Shown piece by piece: positions 45,099 through 53,923 of a stretch of DNA of 64,000 nt. A model generated the notes under the pieces. It was not told where the DNA came from. It did not search any database and worked only from the letters and a program-made list of their open reading frames with translations. The position numbers were made by a program, and so were the translations under genes. Source of the DNA: Gordonia sp. 'Campus' (GTDB lineage: Bacteria; Actinomycetota; Actinomycetes; Mycobacteriales; Mycobacteriaceae); NCBI RefSeq assembly GCF_022206305.1, contig NZ_JAKOIW010000021.1, positions 1 to 64,000 of the forward strand, given 5' to 3'. The first letter of the stretch is position 1, and every line of letters begins with the position of its first letter.

Positions 45099-45649
45099 GA
45101 CGATGCCTCTCGGTCAGGGGTGGGTGTTGATTCGATGACGGCGACCGACGCCGCCAACGCGGTGGCCCAGCCGCCGGAATAGGCGCCGGAGCGGTAACCG
45201 CCCGGCGCCGCGCAGTCTTGGCGTAGCTGGGCATCGCTGAGGTGCTCCCACCCGCGGTGTTCCACGGACACCCTGGTGAGCGTGTCGCCGAGTGCGGTGA
45301 ACGTCAGCTCGACCTCGGTGGGTTCGGGGGTGTTCAGCCACGACATCACGAAGCGGCCGGGCGGTTCCCAGACGGTGAGCCGGCCCCACTCTGCCGTGGT
45401 GCCGTCGTCCCACGTCTCATAGACCCGGCCGCCCGGGTGTTCCTCGATCGTCACCGTGCGAGCCCGGTCGCCGCCGACCGACATCGGCTGCAACGGCCAC
45501 CAGATGCCGATGGTTCGCACGAATGTGACGAAGACATGGTCGAGATCGCTTCGGACGGTCACGTTTTGGCGTATCGGTGGGCGGAGCAGAGGTAGGAGGG
45601 AACGGTCACCGGCGTCGTCGGGGTCGACGCGTGTGAATTCATCCGGCAC
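45095..45649 (-). CDS. SRPBCC (AHSA1-type) domain protein
   Basis: A 184-residue START-like protein. IRQNVTVRSDLDHVFVTFVRTIGIWWPL and the middle GGRVYETWDDGTTAEWGRLTVWEPPGRFVMSW are typical AHSA1/SRPBCC. It probably binds a small hydrophobic ligand. It overlaps both neighbours: the ArsR gene by 11 bases and the YciI gene by 4. Confidence 0.88.
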   Translation of the reverse strand: MPDEFTRVDPDDAGDRSLLPLLRPPIRQNVTVRSDLDHVFVTFVRTIGIWWPLQPMSVGGDRARTVTIEEHPGGRVYETWDDGTTAEWGRLTVWEPPGRFVMSWLNTPEPTEVELTFTALGDTLTRVSVEHRGWEHLSDAQLRQDCAAPGGYRSGAYSGGWATALAASVAVIESTPTPDREASS

Positions 45650-46028
45650 GGTGCACCTCGGCGTCGGTCAGTCCGCGCTCGGCCTCCACGAGTTGCCGCG
45701 CCATGTCGAGAGATGACGCCCACATGCCGTCGAGCATGCCGCGCAGTTGGTCGATGCCCTCCGGTCGCGTGCGGTAGATGCGCCGCGTTCCCTCGCGCCG
45801 TTCGACGAGAAGCCCCGCGTCTTTCAGAACCGAGATGTGCTGCGAGATCGCCGTCCGACTGACCTCGAAATGCGCGGCGATCTCGCCCGCTGCCAGCTCG
45901 TGCCCGGAGACCAGCTCGAGGATCGCGCGGCGTCGGGGCTCGGCCATCGCGCGCAAGGCCTCGTCGATGCCCGGCCGGTTCCCGGTCACGTCCGGAGTCC
46001 GCTTGATGTCCTCGCGGACGGTGCACAC
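45639..46028 (-). CDS. ArsR-family repressor
   Basis: A 129-residue winged-helix repressor with RAMAEPRRRAILELVSGHELAAGEIAAHFEVSRTAISQHISVLKDAGL, without obvious metal-binding Cys clusters. It is first in an operon with SRPBCC and YciI genes, a standard pairing in actinobacteria. GTG at 46028 has no good ribosome binding site; the AGGAG further up serves another frame, so the start is uncertain. It probably represses itself through the inverted repeats upstream. Confidence 0.88.
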   Translation of the reverse strand: MCTVREDIKRTPDVTGNRPGIDEALRAMAEPRRRAILELVSGHELAAGEIAAHFEVSRTAISQHISVLKDAGLLVERREGTRRIYRTRPEGIDQLRGMLDGMWASSLDMARQLVEAERGLTDAEVHRAG

Positions 46029-46058
46029 ACAGCGCCCATCAGAACTCCTACGGTCCCG

Positions 46059-46084
46059 TGATCGTCGATGATCACTAACGTTAG
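46059..46084. promoter_or_regulatory. Putative operator of the ArsR-SRPBCC-YciI operon
   Basis: CTAACGTTAG (46075-46084) is a perfect 10-base palindrome. Next to it TGATCGTCGATGATCA (46059-46074) has 5-base arms. They lie 30-55 bases before the ArsR start on the minus strand, a usual place for autoregulation. Confidence 0.45.
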
Positions 46085-46211
46085 CGGATGCTGACGAAGA
46101 CCGCAGCTGATTCGGAGATCCGACGCCGGTCGTCGATCTGACGAGCCCGCCTCGGTGGTCGGTGGCGTAGCGTCACGATGATCCGAACACCCCGTCCCGA
46201 AAGGGCAGACA

Positions 46212-46907
46212 TTGGCGATCGAGTCCCCGCGGTGGCTGCTGCTACCAGGAACGCCGCTGACGCCGTCGGTGTGGGACGGCGTGCGGGCCGAGTTGGCCAC
46301 GCACGGCGAGGTGGTCACCCCGGAGATCAACCCGCCGGCCGGTGACGTCGACGCCGACCTGCAGCTCCGGCTGGCAGCCGACGTCGTGGAGACGGCGGCG
46401 ACCGACGCGCCCTGGCATGTGGTGGGCCACTCCTTCGGCGGTCAGGTCGCACTCGAGTTCGCGCTCATGCGGCCCGATCTCGTCTCACACCTCACCCTGC
46501 TGTGCACCCGGGACACCCCGTTTCCGGCCTTCGGTGCGGCGGCCGCCGCTGTGAACGCCGGCACCGTCGATGTCGACGCCACGCTCCGCCGTTGGTTCAG
46601 CTCGGCGGAAGTGCTCGACGACGGTCCGGTCGTGCGATATGCGCGCCATGCGGTGACCACCGCAGACAAGGCGTCGTGGGCGTCGGCACTGCGTGCGATT
46701 GCAAGCTTCGACTGTTCGCAGCGCACGGCGTCGATCGCCTGCCCGGTGAATGTTGTTGCTGCCGAACATGACACCGTGTCCGACGTCGACGCCATGGAAG
46801 CGATGCATCGTCGAATCCCGGGCTCGGACTTCGCGGTCCTCGACGATGCGTGGCACATGAGCATCTTCGAGGACCCGGTCGAGCTGGCGCGACTCCTCCG
46901 ACGCTGA
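46212..46907 (+). CDS. Alpha/beta hydrolase
   Basis: A 231-residue alpha/beta hydrolase. The oxyanion strand is LLLPGTPLTPSVWDGV, the nucleophile elbow HVVGHSFGGQVAL, an acid in AAEHDTVSD, and the His in DAWHMSIF. The substrate is unknown. It starts with TTG. It is followed by a long hairpin and is divergent from the ArsR operon, so might be part of the same regulon. Confidence 0.82.
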   Translation: MAIESPRWLLLPGTPLTPSVWDGVRAELATHGEVVTPEINPPAGDVDADLQLRLAADVVETAATDAPWHVVGHSFGGQVALEFALMRPDLVSHLTLLCTRDTPFPAFGAAAAAVNAGTVDVDATLRRWFSSAEVLDDGPVVRYARHAVTTADKASWASALRAIASFDCSQRTASIACPVNVVAAEHDTVSDVDAMEAMHRRIPGSDFAVLDDAWHMSIFEDPVELARLLRR

Positions 46908-46925
46908 CGGGCACGTACAGACTCT

Positions 46926-46986
46926 CGCTCACCCATTCCGTTCCCGATCACCGAATTTCGGTGCGCGGGAACGGAATGGATGAGCG
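46926..46986. terminator. 61-base long hairpin, bidirectional terminator or repeat
   Basis: Two 21-base arms (46926-46946, 46966-46986) match with one wobble; the outer sequence begins CGCTCACCCATTCCGTTCCCG. The 19-base middle itself contains the near-palindrome CACCGAATTTCGGTG (46949-46963). Almost the whole 61 bases can fold into one stem. It lies between two convergent genes. Confidence 0.7.
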
Positions 46987-47003
46987 GCATGCCGTCGACC
47001 TTG

Positions 47004-47963
47004 CTATGCGGCATCCTTGATGATCTGTCGCTGCGCCGTGAACATCTCGGCCAGGTTCTCGGTGACCTCGGGGTCCAGCGCAGGGGGAGAACTGTCGACG
47101 GTGTTGTGTGTGACGGAGAACGACACGCCCCGTTCCTCACCGATCACGAGGATGCCCGCCAGATTGAGTTCGAAGGCGCCGACCTTGTACGCGCCGGTCA
47201 TCCGGACCGCCTTGTATCCGCCGTCGATCGGTAGGTCCACCTCGTCGAGCGTGAGCGCGACCGGGACATCACCCTCGCCGAGAGTCAGGGTGAACGAGGA
47301 GCAGGCGGAGAGGATCTCGTCGAAGTCGTCGTACCCATTGTCGGCGGGTTTGGTGACGTCGGCGCTGTAGTTGTCCAGACCGAACAGGATCTCGCTCGAC
47401 GACGAGGTCTCGGTGAGCTCGCGTTCGGCTCGTTCGTTGGTGGTCCGCTGGGAGTTCACCAGCGTTGCGCATTTCTCGTTGTCGACGGTGCTGTCGTCGT
47501 CATTCTGATTGCCCGTCTCGGTGGTGAAATCACCGGTGATGTCCGGGAACTGGTCCTCCGGCAGCACCATCTCGAGCGCCGACGCGGTCGGTACGGAGGG
47601 CTCCTCGTCACCGCCGCTCAGGGTCAGGGCCAGCACCACCGCGACGACGACGAGAAGTACCAGGACGAGCCCGCCGCCACCGATGAACCACCATTTCTTG
47701 CCGCCGCCGGACTTCGGCGGGGGAGGTTGATGGCCGTAGGGCTGCTGCCCGAACGGTTGTTGACCGAAGGGTTGTTGAGCGTTGGGTTGCTGACCATACG
47801 GCTGCTGGCCCGACGGTTGTTGACCATACGGTTGTTGGCCGTACGGCTGCTGGCCCGACGGCTGCTGACCATAGGGCTGCTGACCGGCGGGCGGCCATCC
47901 GGGTTGCTGCGGCCCCTGCGGACCCATGGCGGTCGGTTGGTTGGGGTCATAGGGAGTACCCAC
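47004..47963 (-). CDS. Membrane protein with Gln-Gln-Pro repeats
   Basis: A 319-residue protein. Residues 27-80 are eleven copies of a five-residue GQQPY-type repeat. A Gly/Lys patch leads into one membrane helix (about 95-115). The outer domain (about 120-319) has a Cys pair (CATLVNS and LSACSSFTL) and resembles the sensor-like outer domains of many mycobacterial single-pass proteins. Function is unknown. It starts with GTG. The final residues lie close to a long hairpin. Confidence 0.75.
   Translation of the reverse strand: MGTPYDPNQPTAMGPQGPQQPGWPPAGQQPYGQQPSGQQPYGQQPYGQQPSGQQPYGQQPNAQQPFGQQPFGQQPYGHQPPPPKSGGGKKWWFIGGGGLVLVLLVVVAVVLALTLSGGDEEPSVPTASALEMVLPEDQFPDITGDFTTETGNQNDDDSTVDNEKCATLVNSQRTTNERAERELTETSSSSEILFGLDNYSADVTKPADNGYDDFDEILSACSSFTLTLGEGDVPVALTLDEVDLPIDGGYKAVRMTGAYKVGAFELNLAGILVIGEERGVSFSVTHNTVDSSPPALDPEVTENLAEMFTAQRQIIKDAA
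47724..47885. repeat. 15-base tandem repeats coding for GQQPY
   Basis: About eleven degenerate 15-base units (for example CCGTACGGCTGCTGG on the plus strand) encode the N-terminal Gln-Pro repeat of the membrane protein. The unit keeps frame, so slippage would alter only repeat number. Confidence 0.85.
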
Positions 47964-48088
47964 GGTCGGCTCCTCGGGGTCGGGTGACCTGGGGAGACTA
48001 TCGCGCTCCGGGACCCGCCCCGGAGAGTTTCATGTGACCGAATGAGCGCCACGGGCCGGGCCGCCCGGCTCCTGCGGTCACCCACGCC

Positions 48089-48946
48089 TCACGGCCGCGG
48101 CACCCCGATCGGGTTGGGAAACGGTATGACTTCCCGATCGACCAGTGCGCGCGCAAGCGCTGTGAGGATCCCCAGAGTCCACTCCGCGTCGGGAAGTGCA
48201 CGAACGGTCTGCGCCGCCAGGCGATCGGTGGTGTCCTCGATCGACTCGCGCACTGCGATGCCGCGGTCGGTCAGCGCCCCGGCGGGGGTGAGGATGTCTC
48301 GTTCGACGAGTTGGCCGCGCGCGTCGTCCCACTGTGCGTCGGTCCAGCCGCGGTTGGCCTGGATCATGTCCCGGGTGACCCCGCCGTCGGCGATGTGGGT
48401 CATCGACGCCTGTAGACCGCTGAGACCCGCGGCGGTGGCCGCGGCGACGTGACCGTCGCCGCGATGCTCTCGCAAGATCGTGGTGGCCAGCCACAACCGC
48501 CGGCACAGGCCGGTGGGCCGGTCCACGGCGCTCCAGGCGCCGGCGAGTGCGCGCCCGTCCATGCCCAGACCGTCGACGACGCGTTCCAGATTATCGGTGA
48601 CCCGACGGAGATCGTCGGTTGAACCGGTCGAGATGTGTTCGCCGAGAACCTGTTCGGCTGCCGACAGGCGCGCTTCGAGGGCCGCCTCCGGGGCGATGCG
48701 CGACCAGATCTTGGGAACCGCGCGAGCCACCATCGAGGGCGAGAATCCGAAGAACAGTGCGGTCACGACCTCGGGTGGGGTGGGTCCGAGCGGTGCGGCC
48801 CGACCGGCGAAGTAGCCGTTCCACCAGCCGGTCAGGCCGCTCGCGGTCATTGCCGCTGCGAACCTCGGATCGAAGTAGCACACGGCGTGGACCGGCTCGT
48901 AGGCGCGCCACAACCGCCGTTCAGGATTGTCGTCTCGATTTCTCAC
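48089..48946 (-). CDS. SCO6745/SalK-family protein
   Basis: A 285-residue protein of the actinobacterial SCO6745 (SalK) family. The family opening RLWRAYEPVHAVCYFDPRF is followed by ASGLTGWWNGYFAGRAAPLG and a C-terminal helical half with LTDRGIAVRESIEDTTDRLA, which resembles a MarR-like helix-turn-helix wing. The biochemical role is unknown. It starts with GTG and appears to be a single gene. Confidence 0.82.
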   Translation of the reverse strand: MRNRDDNPERRLWRAYEPVHAVCYFDPRFAAAMTASGLTGWWNGYFAGRAAPLGPTPPEVVTALFFGFSPSMVARAVPKIWSRIAPEAALEARLSAAEQVLGEHISTGSTDDLRRVTDNLERVVDGLGMDGRALAGAWSAVDRPTGLCRRLWLATTILREHRGDGHVAAATAAGLSGLQASMTHIADGGVTRDMIQANRGWTDAQWDDARGQLVERDILTPAGALTDRGIAVRESIEDTTDRLAAQTVRALPDAEWTLGILTALARALVDREVIPFPNPIGVPRP

Positions 48947-48964
48947 CGACGCCGTACCGTGCGA

Positions 48965-49183
48965 TCAGTCCGCAGCGGGTTCGCCCGGCTCAGCAGCCGA
49001 TGCTCTCGGGTACTCGTCGGTCTCGTCGGCGTCGACAGGGGTGGCCTGCTCGGCGACATCGGCGTCGTTGGCGTCGAGCGGTACGGCGGGCGCCTGATCG
49101 GTCGCAGGATCGTCCTCGACGGGTTGCCGCTGCTCGATGGCGTCGGCGTCGCTCGCTTCATTGGGCAGATCGGACTCTGACAT
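48965..49183 (-). CDS. Small acidic protein with EQxxPV repeats
   Basis: A 72-residue, strongly acidic, probably disordered protein. Two copies of a motif are visible: SDADAIEQRQPV (about 11-22) and NDADVAEQATPV (about 39-50). Similar small acidic proteins with this motif occur in other Mycobacteriales. AGGAG lies 9 bases before the ATG, so it is likely to be translated. Function unknown. Confidence 0.7.
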   Translation of the reverse strand: MSESDLPNEASDADAIEQRQPVEDDPATDQAPAVPLDANDADVAEQATPVDADETDEYPRASAAEPGEPAAD

Positions 49184-49252
49184 CGGCGATCACTCCTCTC
49201 GTGTCCACATGCTTCGCACCTACAGGTCTACCCGAAAGCCGCGAGCCCTTCC

Positions 49253-50539
49253 TCAGCGCCGCGGTTCGCCGATCCGCACGACGTGCGCCCACTCTGGCGG
49301 CGGATCCGGGGTGTGGAAGACCGCGATGCTGGACATACCCGGCACGGAAGACCCGGTGAGCGGTGTGTACGCGTACGCCTCCCGGTGGAACAGACCGACG
49401 ATCGTCCGGCATCCCGGCCGGCGGCTCGGCCACGGGGTGTGACCGTCGGTCAGGGCCACCACGACATCGGGCCGGTGTCGCAGGGCGCTCTCGAAGCCGG
49501 TGCGCAGGTCGGTGCCCCCGCCGCCGTGGAGCTGTATGTCCTCCGCCCGGCAGATCGGGTGCACCACCCGCGCGGCGGCATCGCACGACACCACCGACAG
49601 GAGGTCGCGCCGACCGCTGACGGCCCGCGAGATCGCAGCGACCTCGAGCAGCGCGCTCCCCAGTTCGGCATCGCTGACCGATCCCGACGTGTCGATGACG
49701 ACACTCACCCGGGGCGGCGTCCGTCGCAGGCTCGGCACGATCACGCCGGGTAGCGCCGCTGAGCGTCGAGCCGGCCGGCCGTAGGTGTAGTCGTCGCCGA
49801 CACCCGCCGTCGACACTGCCGTCCTGATGGCCGCGCCCAGGAGGGCCTGCCACGGCTGTGGCGGGTGAATGGCCTCGCGTGCCCATCGCCGCCAGCCGGC
49901 CGGCGCCGAGCCGGGACGGTCGGAGATCGACCTCGCGACGGCGAAACGCACCGCGTCGCGCTGCTGCTCACCGAGACCATCCGCTCCGTCGGGACCCAGT
50001 TCCCACGCGCGGTCCCATCCGTCCGCACCGCTGCCGCATTCGACCCAGCACATCTGGTCGGTGGCAGGCCCGAGACTGAACTGACGGAGATAGTCCTCCA
50101 TCAGTTCGCCCGCGGGCAGTTCGAGCATCTTCGGACGGATGGCGTCGACGGGGGTGACCAACCCGTTTCCGTAGGCGTCGTCGTTGATCTCGAAGTCGGC
50201 CGCGATGTTCATGCGGAGCCGCTCCGACGGGCCATTCAGTCCGTGGGCGCGGGCGTAGCGGTCGCTGCGTCCGTGATGATCGCGGAGAAGGTGGGAGACC
50301 AGGTGCACCAGATGAGCGGCGATCTCCTCCTCGGGCCGAGCGGCGACGAAGGCGGGCGAGAGATAGCACCGCCAGTAGCGGTCCACGCTCATGGCGGGTA
50401 CGCGCGACGTCTCGACGATGTGCAGTGCATGGAGCGCGGTCGCCATGTACGGCCTGGCGCGAACCGCGTGCAGGCGCGCGGCATACACCTTGTCCGACAA
50501 TCGCATCGGGGTGTGGGCCGGGGTGTGGGCCGACGTCAT
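49253..50539 (-). CDS. VWA-like / DUF2201 metallopeptidase-like protein
   Basis: A 428-residue protein. The N-terminal part has the metallopeptidase-like HLVHLVSHLLRDHHGRSD. The C-terminal VWA-like domain has the metal-adhesion motif VSVVIDTSGSVSDAE. Together these define the DUF2201 family. It is third in a three-gene set with a MoxR-type ATPase (ATGA overlap). MoxR-VWA pairs act as metal chaperones or remodelling machines; the client is not known. Confidence 0.85.
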   Translation of the reverse strand: MTSAHTPAHTPMRLSDKVYAARLHAVRARPYMATALHALHIVETSRVPAMSVDRYWRCYLSPAFVAARPEEEIAAHLVHLVSHLLRDHHGRSDRYARAHGLNGPSERLRMNIAADFEINDDAYGNGLVTPVDAIRPKMLELPAGELMEDYLRQFSLGPATDQMCWVECGSGADGWDRAWELGPDGADGLGEQQRDAVRFAVARSISDRPGSAPAGWRRWAREAIHPPQPWQALLGAAIRTAVSTAGVGDDYTYGRPARRSAALPGVIVPSLRRTPPRVSVVIDTSGSVSDAELGSALLEVAAISRAVSGRRDLLSVVSCDAAARVVHPICRAEDIQLHGGGGTDLRTGFESALRHRPDVVVALTDGHTPWPSRRPGCRTIVGLFHREAYAYTPLTGSSVPGMSSIAVFHTPDPPPEWAHVVRIGEPRR

Positions 50540-51765
50540 CGCACAGCGGTCGCACGAACGTCGGCCTCGTCGGCAGCCCGCGAGACCGACACCACCCCGG
50601 CCAACTGGTCGATGGCGTCGGGAACCTCCCAGTCGTCACGTCGCAGGGTGGCCAGCGTCGTCGCAGGCACCACCACCAGGTCGGGCGCTCCGGAGCTTGC
50701 GGCGCGGGCGAGGACCTCCCATGCCGCGTCCCACCGGGGCCTGTCGGGATGGCGCCGGACAGCGGCGACCACGGCGTCGAGTGTTGCCTGGCGCAGGTCG
50801 CCTCGCTCGGGTAGCTCGGCCGCCGACGGATCGGCCAGCAGTAGTTCGGGATCCGGGAGGTCCATGTGATCGATACTCGCCAGCAACTCGAAACCGGGTC
50901 CGTCGCCGACCGCGCCGCGAATCAACAACGACAGGACATCGGCCGATGCCGATGAGGCGGTGGCGAACGCGATCAATCGGATCGTCGCGTCCCAGCTCCG
51001 CGGTGAGGGCCATGCGCCGCCGCGGCGGGTCTGGCTGCCCGGAAGCTGATGCACCAGCGCGGGCCGGGCCGCGAGCAGGGTGCACACGGCACGTCGAGCG
51101 AATTCGACCGCGGCGGGGAATTTCTCCGGGTCCAGGGTCGGCAGCTTCGCGTGCGGCCACGTGCCGCCCAGGCCACGTACGACGACGTCGTGGTCGTGGG
51201 TCCAGTGCAGGTGGACGAAACGGTTGGCCAGCGGTGCGCTCAGCTCCCATCCGTCTGCCGCCGACGACGGTGGATTGGCCGCGGCGACTATGCGCACACC
51301 CGCAGGGAGTTGTAGTGTGCCGACGCGCCTTTCGAGGACCAGCCGCAACAACGCCGCCTGTACCGCGGGGGGAGCCGTGGACAATTCGTCGAGGAACAAC
51401 AGCCCCCGGCCGGCGTCGGCGAGGCGGACCGCCCAGTCGGGTGGTGCCATCGGCACCCCACGTGATGCGGGGTCGTCGCCGACGACCGGAAGCCCGGAGA
51501 AGTCGGACGGCTCGTGGACGCTCGCGATGACGGTGGTCAGTGGCATGTCGAGGGAGTCGGCGAGTTGTGTGAGCGCTGCGGTCTTGCCGATTCCGGGTTC
51601 GCCCCACAGCAGCACGGGCAGGTCGGCGGCCACGGCCAGCGCGAGTGCTTCGAGTTGATCGTGGCGGCGAGGTTCGCCGGTCACCGCGCCGAGGAGCGCC
51701 AGCAATTCATCGGCGGTCTCGAGCTCGTCGATGAGGGGGATCGTGGTTCCAAAGTGTGGAGACAT
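50536..51765 (-). CDS. MoxR-type AAA+ ATPase
   Basis: A 409-residue AAA+ ATPase. Walker A is WGEPGIGKTA, Walker B GLLFLDELSTAPP, sensor 1 VAAANPP, and an Arg finger region PLANRFVHL. The C-terminal lid (about 250-400) is not further recognised. It is coupled to the downstream VWA gene and lies 85 bases after an unknown 461-residue protein on the same strand. Such sets remodel proteins or insert cofactors. Confidence 0.88.
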   Translation of the reverse strand: MSPHFGTTIPLIDELETADELLALLGAVTGEPRRHDQLEALALAVAADLPVLLWGEPGIGKTAALTQLADSLDMPLTTVIASVHEPSDFSGLPVVGDDPASRGVPMAPPDWAVRLADAGRGLLFLDELSTAPPAVQAALLRLVLERRVGTLQLPAGVRIVAAANPPSSAADGWELSAPLANRFVHLHWTHDHDVVVRGLGGTWPHAKLPTLDPEKFPAAVEFARRAVCTLLAARPALVHQLPGSQTRRGGAWPSPRSWDATIRLIAFATASSASADVLSLLIRGAVGDGPGFELLASIDHMDLPDPELLLADPSAAELPERGDLRQATLDAVVAAVRRHPDRPRWDAAWEVLARAASSGAPDLVVVPATTLATLRRDDWEVPDAIDQLAGVVSVSRAADEADVRATAVR

Positions 51766-51850
51766 GGTTCACCTAGGGGTTCGAAGGATGAGCAATCGGA
51801 GATGAGAGTCAGAGATGTGCCCGCGCGGGAGTGCAGCGGGTGGATACGGG

Positions 51851-53236
51851 TCAGCCGTGGGTGGCGTGCCGCGGATGGGCACGCCGCCGCCTGCCGGTGC
51901 GGTGATGCCCGCCGGCAATGTGCGGAAGCGGCTGTGCCGCAGCGGTGGTCGAACCGGAACGGTATGCGTCGTACGTCTCCCGCTGGAGCCGAAAGTGCTC
52001 GAGCGCGTCCCGCAGCGGCCCGTCCCGCAGACCCGCGTCAGGGCCGAGGAGTCCCTCGACTGTCGCCAATGCGCCCTCGATGTCACCGAAGTCGAGGCGG
52101 TCTCGAACTCCGGCGAGGCAGTCCGGTTCGCGGTGGGCCCGATCAATGGCTTGGAGGCAGGGGAGAGGCGTGCCGGTCAGGGCGGTCAGCATCTCCTCGC
52201 GACGGATCTCGTCGCGATCATGGTCAAGGGCGGACAGCACACCGTCGGCGAGTCCGATGCGGTGTGGCTCCCCGCGGCATTCGACGACCCGGAAAAAGTT
52301 GTCGGGTGGTGCGGCACGATCGACCGGTGGCGGGCGGAACTCCGGCACGAGCGCGGCGGCCACAAGCGGGTGCAACCGATCAGGGGTGATCGCCCCGCAT
52401 CGGAGTAAGTCGAGGTCGGGCAGGGTCTGGGTGGCGGCGTCGGGCAGGACCGGCAGGGGTACCAGCCGGTCGGTGGGAACGCCGGTCGCCCAGTACATCT
52501 CGGGTGGATCTCCGTCGTCCAGGATGAGGTCGCGCCGCGTGCCCAGGCGAATGCGGACCCGCCCGGTGCGGTGGCCTTCTGCGCGACGAAGGATGGCGGC
52601 TTCGGCCGCCCACCGATCGAGAGCGAAACCCGCGGGGATTCCGGGCGGCTGCCCGGTCCTGAGGATGGTCTCCGAACACGTTGCACCCGAACGCATCCGA
52701 AGTTCGTCGATGTGGCGCACATCCCACAGATGCCGGTGCAAGTCCAGCCGGAATCTCCTGTCGGGCCGTGGATGGGGATGCGGGTCGGGCTGTCGCCCAT
52801 CCCACACCGCCAGCGAGAACCGCTGACCGGCGTCGGCCCAGGCGGGTGGGGTTCGGGCCACGAGATACACCGAACCTGTTGTGGCGAAACGTATGTCGCA
52901 GTCGGGCGCGTACCGCGTCAACGCAATTGTCAGGCCCGGACGAAGCCGGCCGGCCGGCGAGATCCGAGGTAGATGCCATCGCAGGAGGTCGGGAGCGAAG
53001 TGGCGGAGGTCGTCTTCGATCTGCTCGGCGATGGCGTGGCCGTGGCGGCGCCGGATCTGGGTGAGATCGATGTCTGGATCGACATTCGCTGCGTCGCATG
53101 CTCCTGTCCAGTCACCGGAAAGGCGTCTGGAGGTGGCATTTTCGATCATGGAGGGCGGTACCGCGAAGTCGCGTACACGTACCCAGAAGGAGAGTCGGGG
53201 AGGGATTCCAGTCGTGGTCGGAAGGTGCATCAGCAC
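51851..53236 (-). CDS. Unknown protein of MoxR-VWA system
   Basis: A 461-residue soluble protein, rich in Arg, Asp and Pro. RRLSGDWTGACDAANVDPDIDL and HAIAEQIEDDLRHFAPDLLRWHLPR recur in actinobacterial proteins found next to MoxR-VWA pairs. No catalytic motif is recognised. It is first of the three genes and may be the component that gives the system its specificity. The start (GTG at 53236) is uncertain; an ATG two codons later is equally possible. Confidence 0.7.
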   Translation of the reverse strand: MLMHLPTTTGIPPRLSFWVRVRDFAVPPSMIENATSRRLSGDWTGACDAANVDPDIDLTQIRRRHGHAIAEQIEDDLRHFAPDLLRWHLPRISPAGRLRPGLTIALTRYAPDCDIRFATTGSVYLVARTPPAWADAGQRFSLAVWDGRQPDPHPHPRPDRRFRLDLHRHLWDVRHIDELRMRSGATCSETILRTGQPPGIPAGFALDRWAAEAAILRRAEGHRTGRVRIRLGTRRDLILDDGDPPEMYWATGVPTDRLVPLPVLPDAATQTLPDLDLLRCGAITPDRLHPLVAAALVPEFRPPPVDRAAPPDNFFRVVECRGEPHRIGLADGVLSALDHDRDEIRREEMLTALTGTPLPCLQAIDRAHREPDCLAGVRDRLDFGDIEGALATVEGLLGPDAGLRDGPLRDALEHFRLQRETYDAYRSGSTTAAAQPLPHIAGGHHRTGRRRRAHPRHATHG

Positions 53237-53359
53237 ACACCGCGCACGACGTGGACCCCCGATCTTTGTTCAGAGTGAGTCATCACCCGTCGAAATATAC
53301 CGTGCCGCAGTCGTCTTGGCCAGAGGGGGTGCCTCGGGGCCGGTTGACGCGAGTGACCG

Positions 53360-53800
53360 TCAGCCGACCGCCCTGGCGACGAGGGTGGCGATGGTCTTCT
53401 CGGCCTGGGCGTCCACCGAGCTGACGGCATACGACGACGGCCAGAAACCGCCGTCGTCGAGGTTCGCGTTCGGCGTGAAGCCGAAGGTGGAGTAGCGCTC
53501 CTTGTCGTCGTGTCCGCTGCGGAAGAAGCACACGACCTTGCCCTTGAGCGCATACGCCGGTTGCCCGTACCAGAGCTTGGGTGCGAGGTCCGGGGCGGTC
53601 GTGGTGACGATGGCGTGAATCCGTTCGGCGAGTGCACGGTCGGTCGGGTCCATCCCCTCGATCTTCGCGAGCACATCGAGTTCTTCGGCGGCCTTCTTGT
53701 TGCCCCGCCCGCGGGTTTTCTCCTTCTCGAGTTCGGCGGCACGCTCCTTCATCGCAGTGCGTTCCTGTTCGGTGAAGCCTCCCGATGTGCTCAAGCGCAT
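53360..53800 (-). CDS. DUF1801/YdhG-like protein
   Basis: A 146-residue protein. After a helical Lys/Glu-rich start (MKERAAELEKEKTRGRGNKK), the domain has AERIHAIVTTTAPDLAPKLWYGQPAYALKGKVVCFF and STFGFTPNANLDDG, typical of the DUF1801 (YdhG/Frataxin-like-fold) family. The function is unclear; distant relatives have been proposed as iron chaperones. ATG at 53800 follows AAGGGGA; 22 further codons are open upstream. Confidence 0.83.
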   Translation of the reverse strand: MRLSTSGGFTEQERTAMKERAAELEKEKTRGRGNKKAAEELDVLAKIEGMDPTDRALAERIHAIVTTTAPDLAPKLWYGQPAYALKGKVVCFFRSGHDDKERYSTFGFTPNANLDDGGFWPSSYAVSSVDAQAEKTIATLVARAVG

Positions 53801-53923
53801 TCCCCTTCGTGGTCTGGACAGATCGGTCCCTGGTCGAGTTGTCGCCTCGGGTGAGGCGTTGACCACGCTAGTTCGCGACGACGGCGTCGTGCTTCTTCAT
53901 TCGTGACCGCTTCGCGTGTCGTC

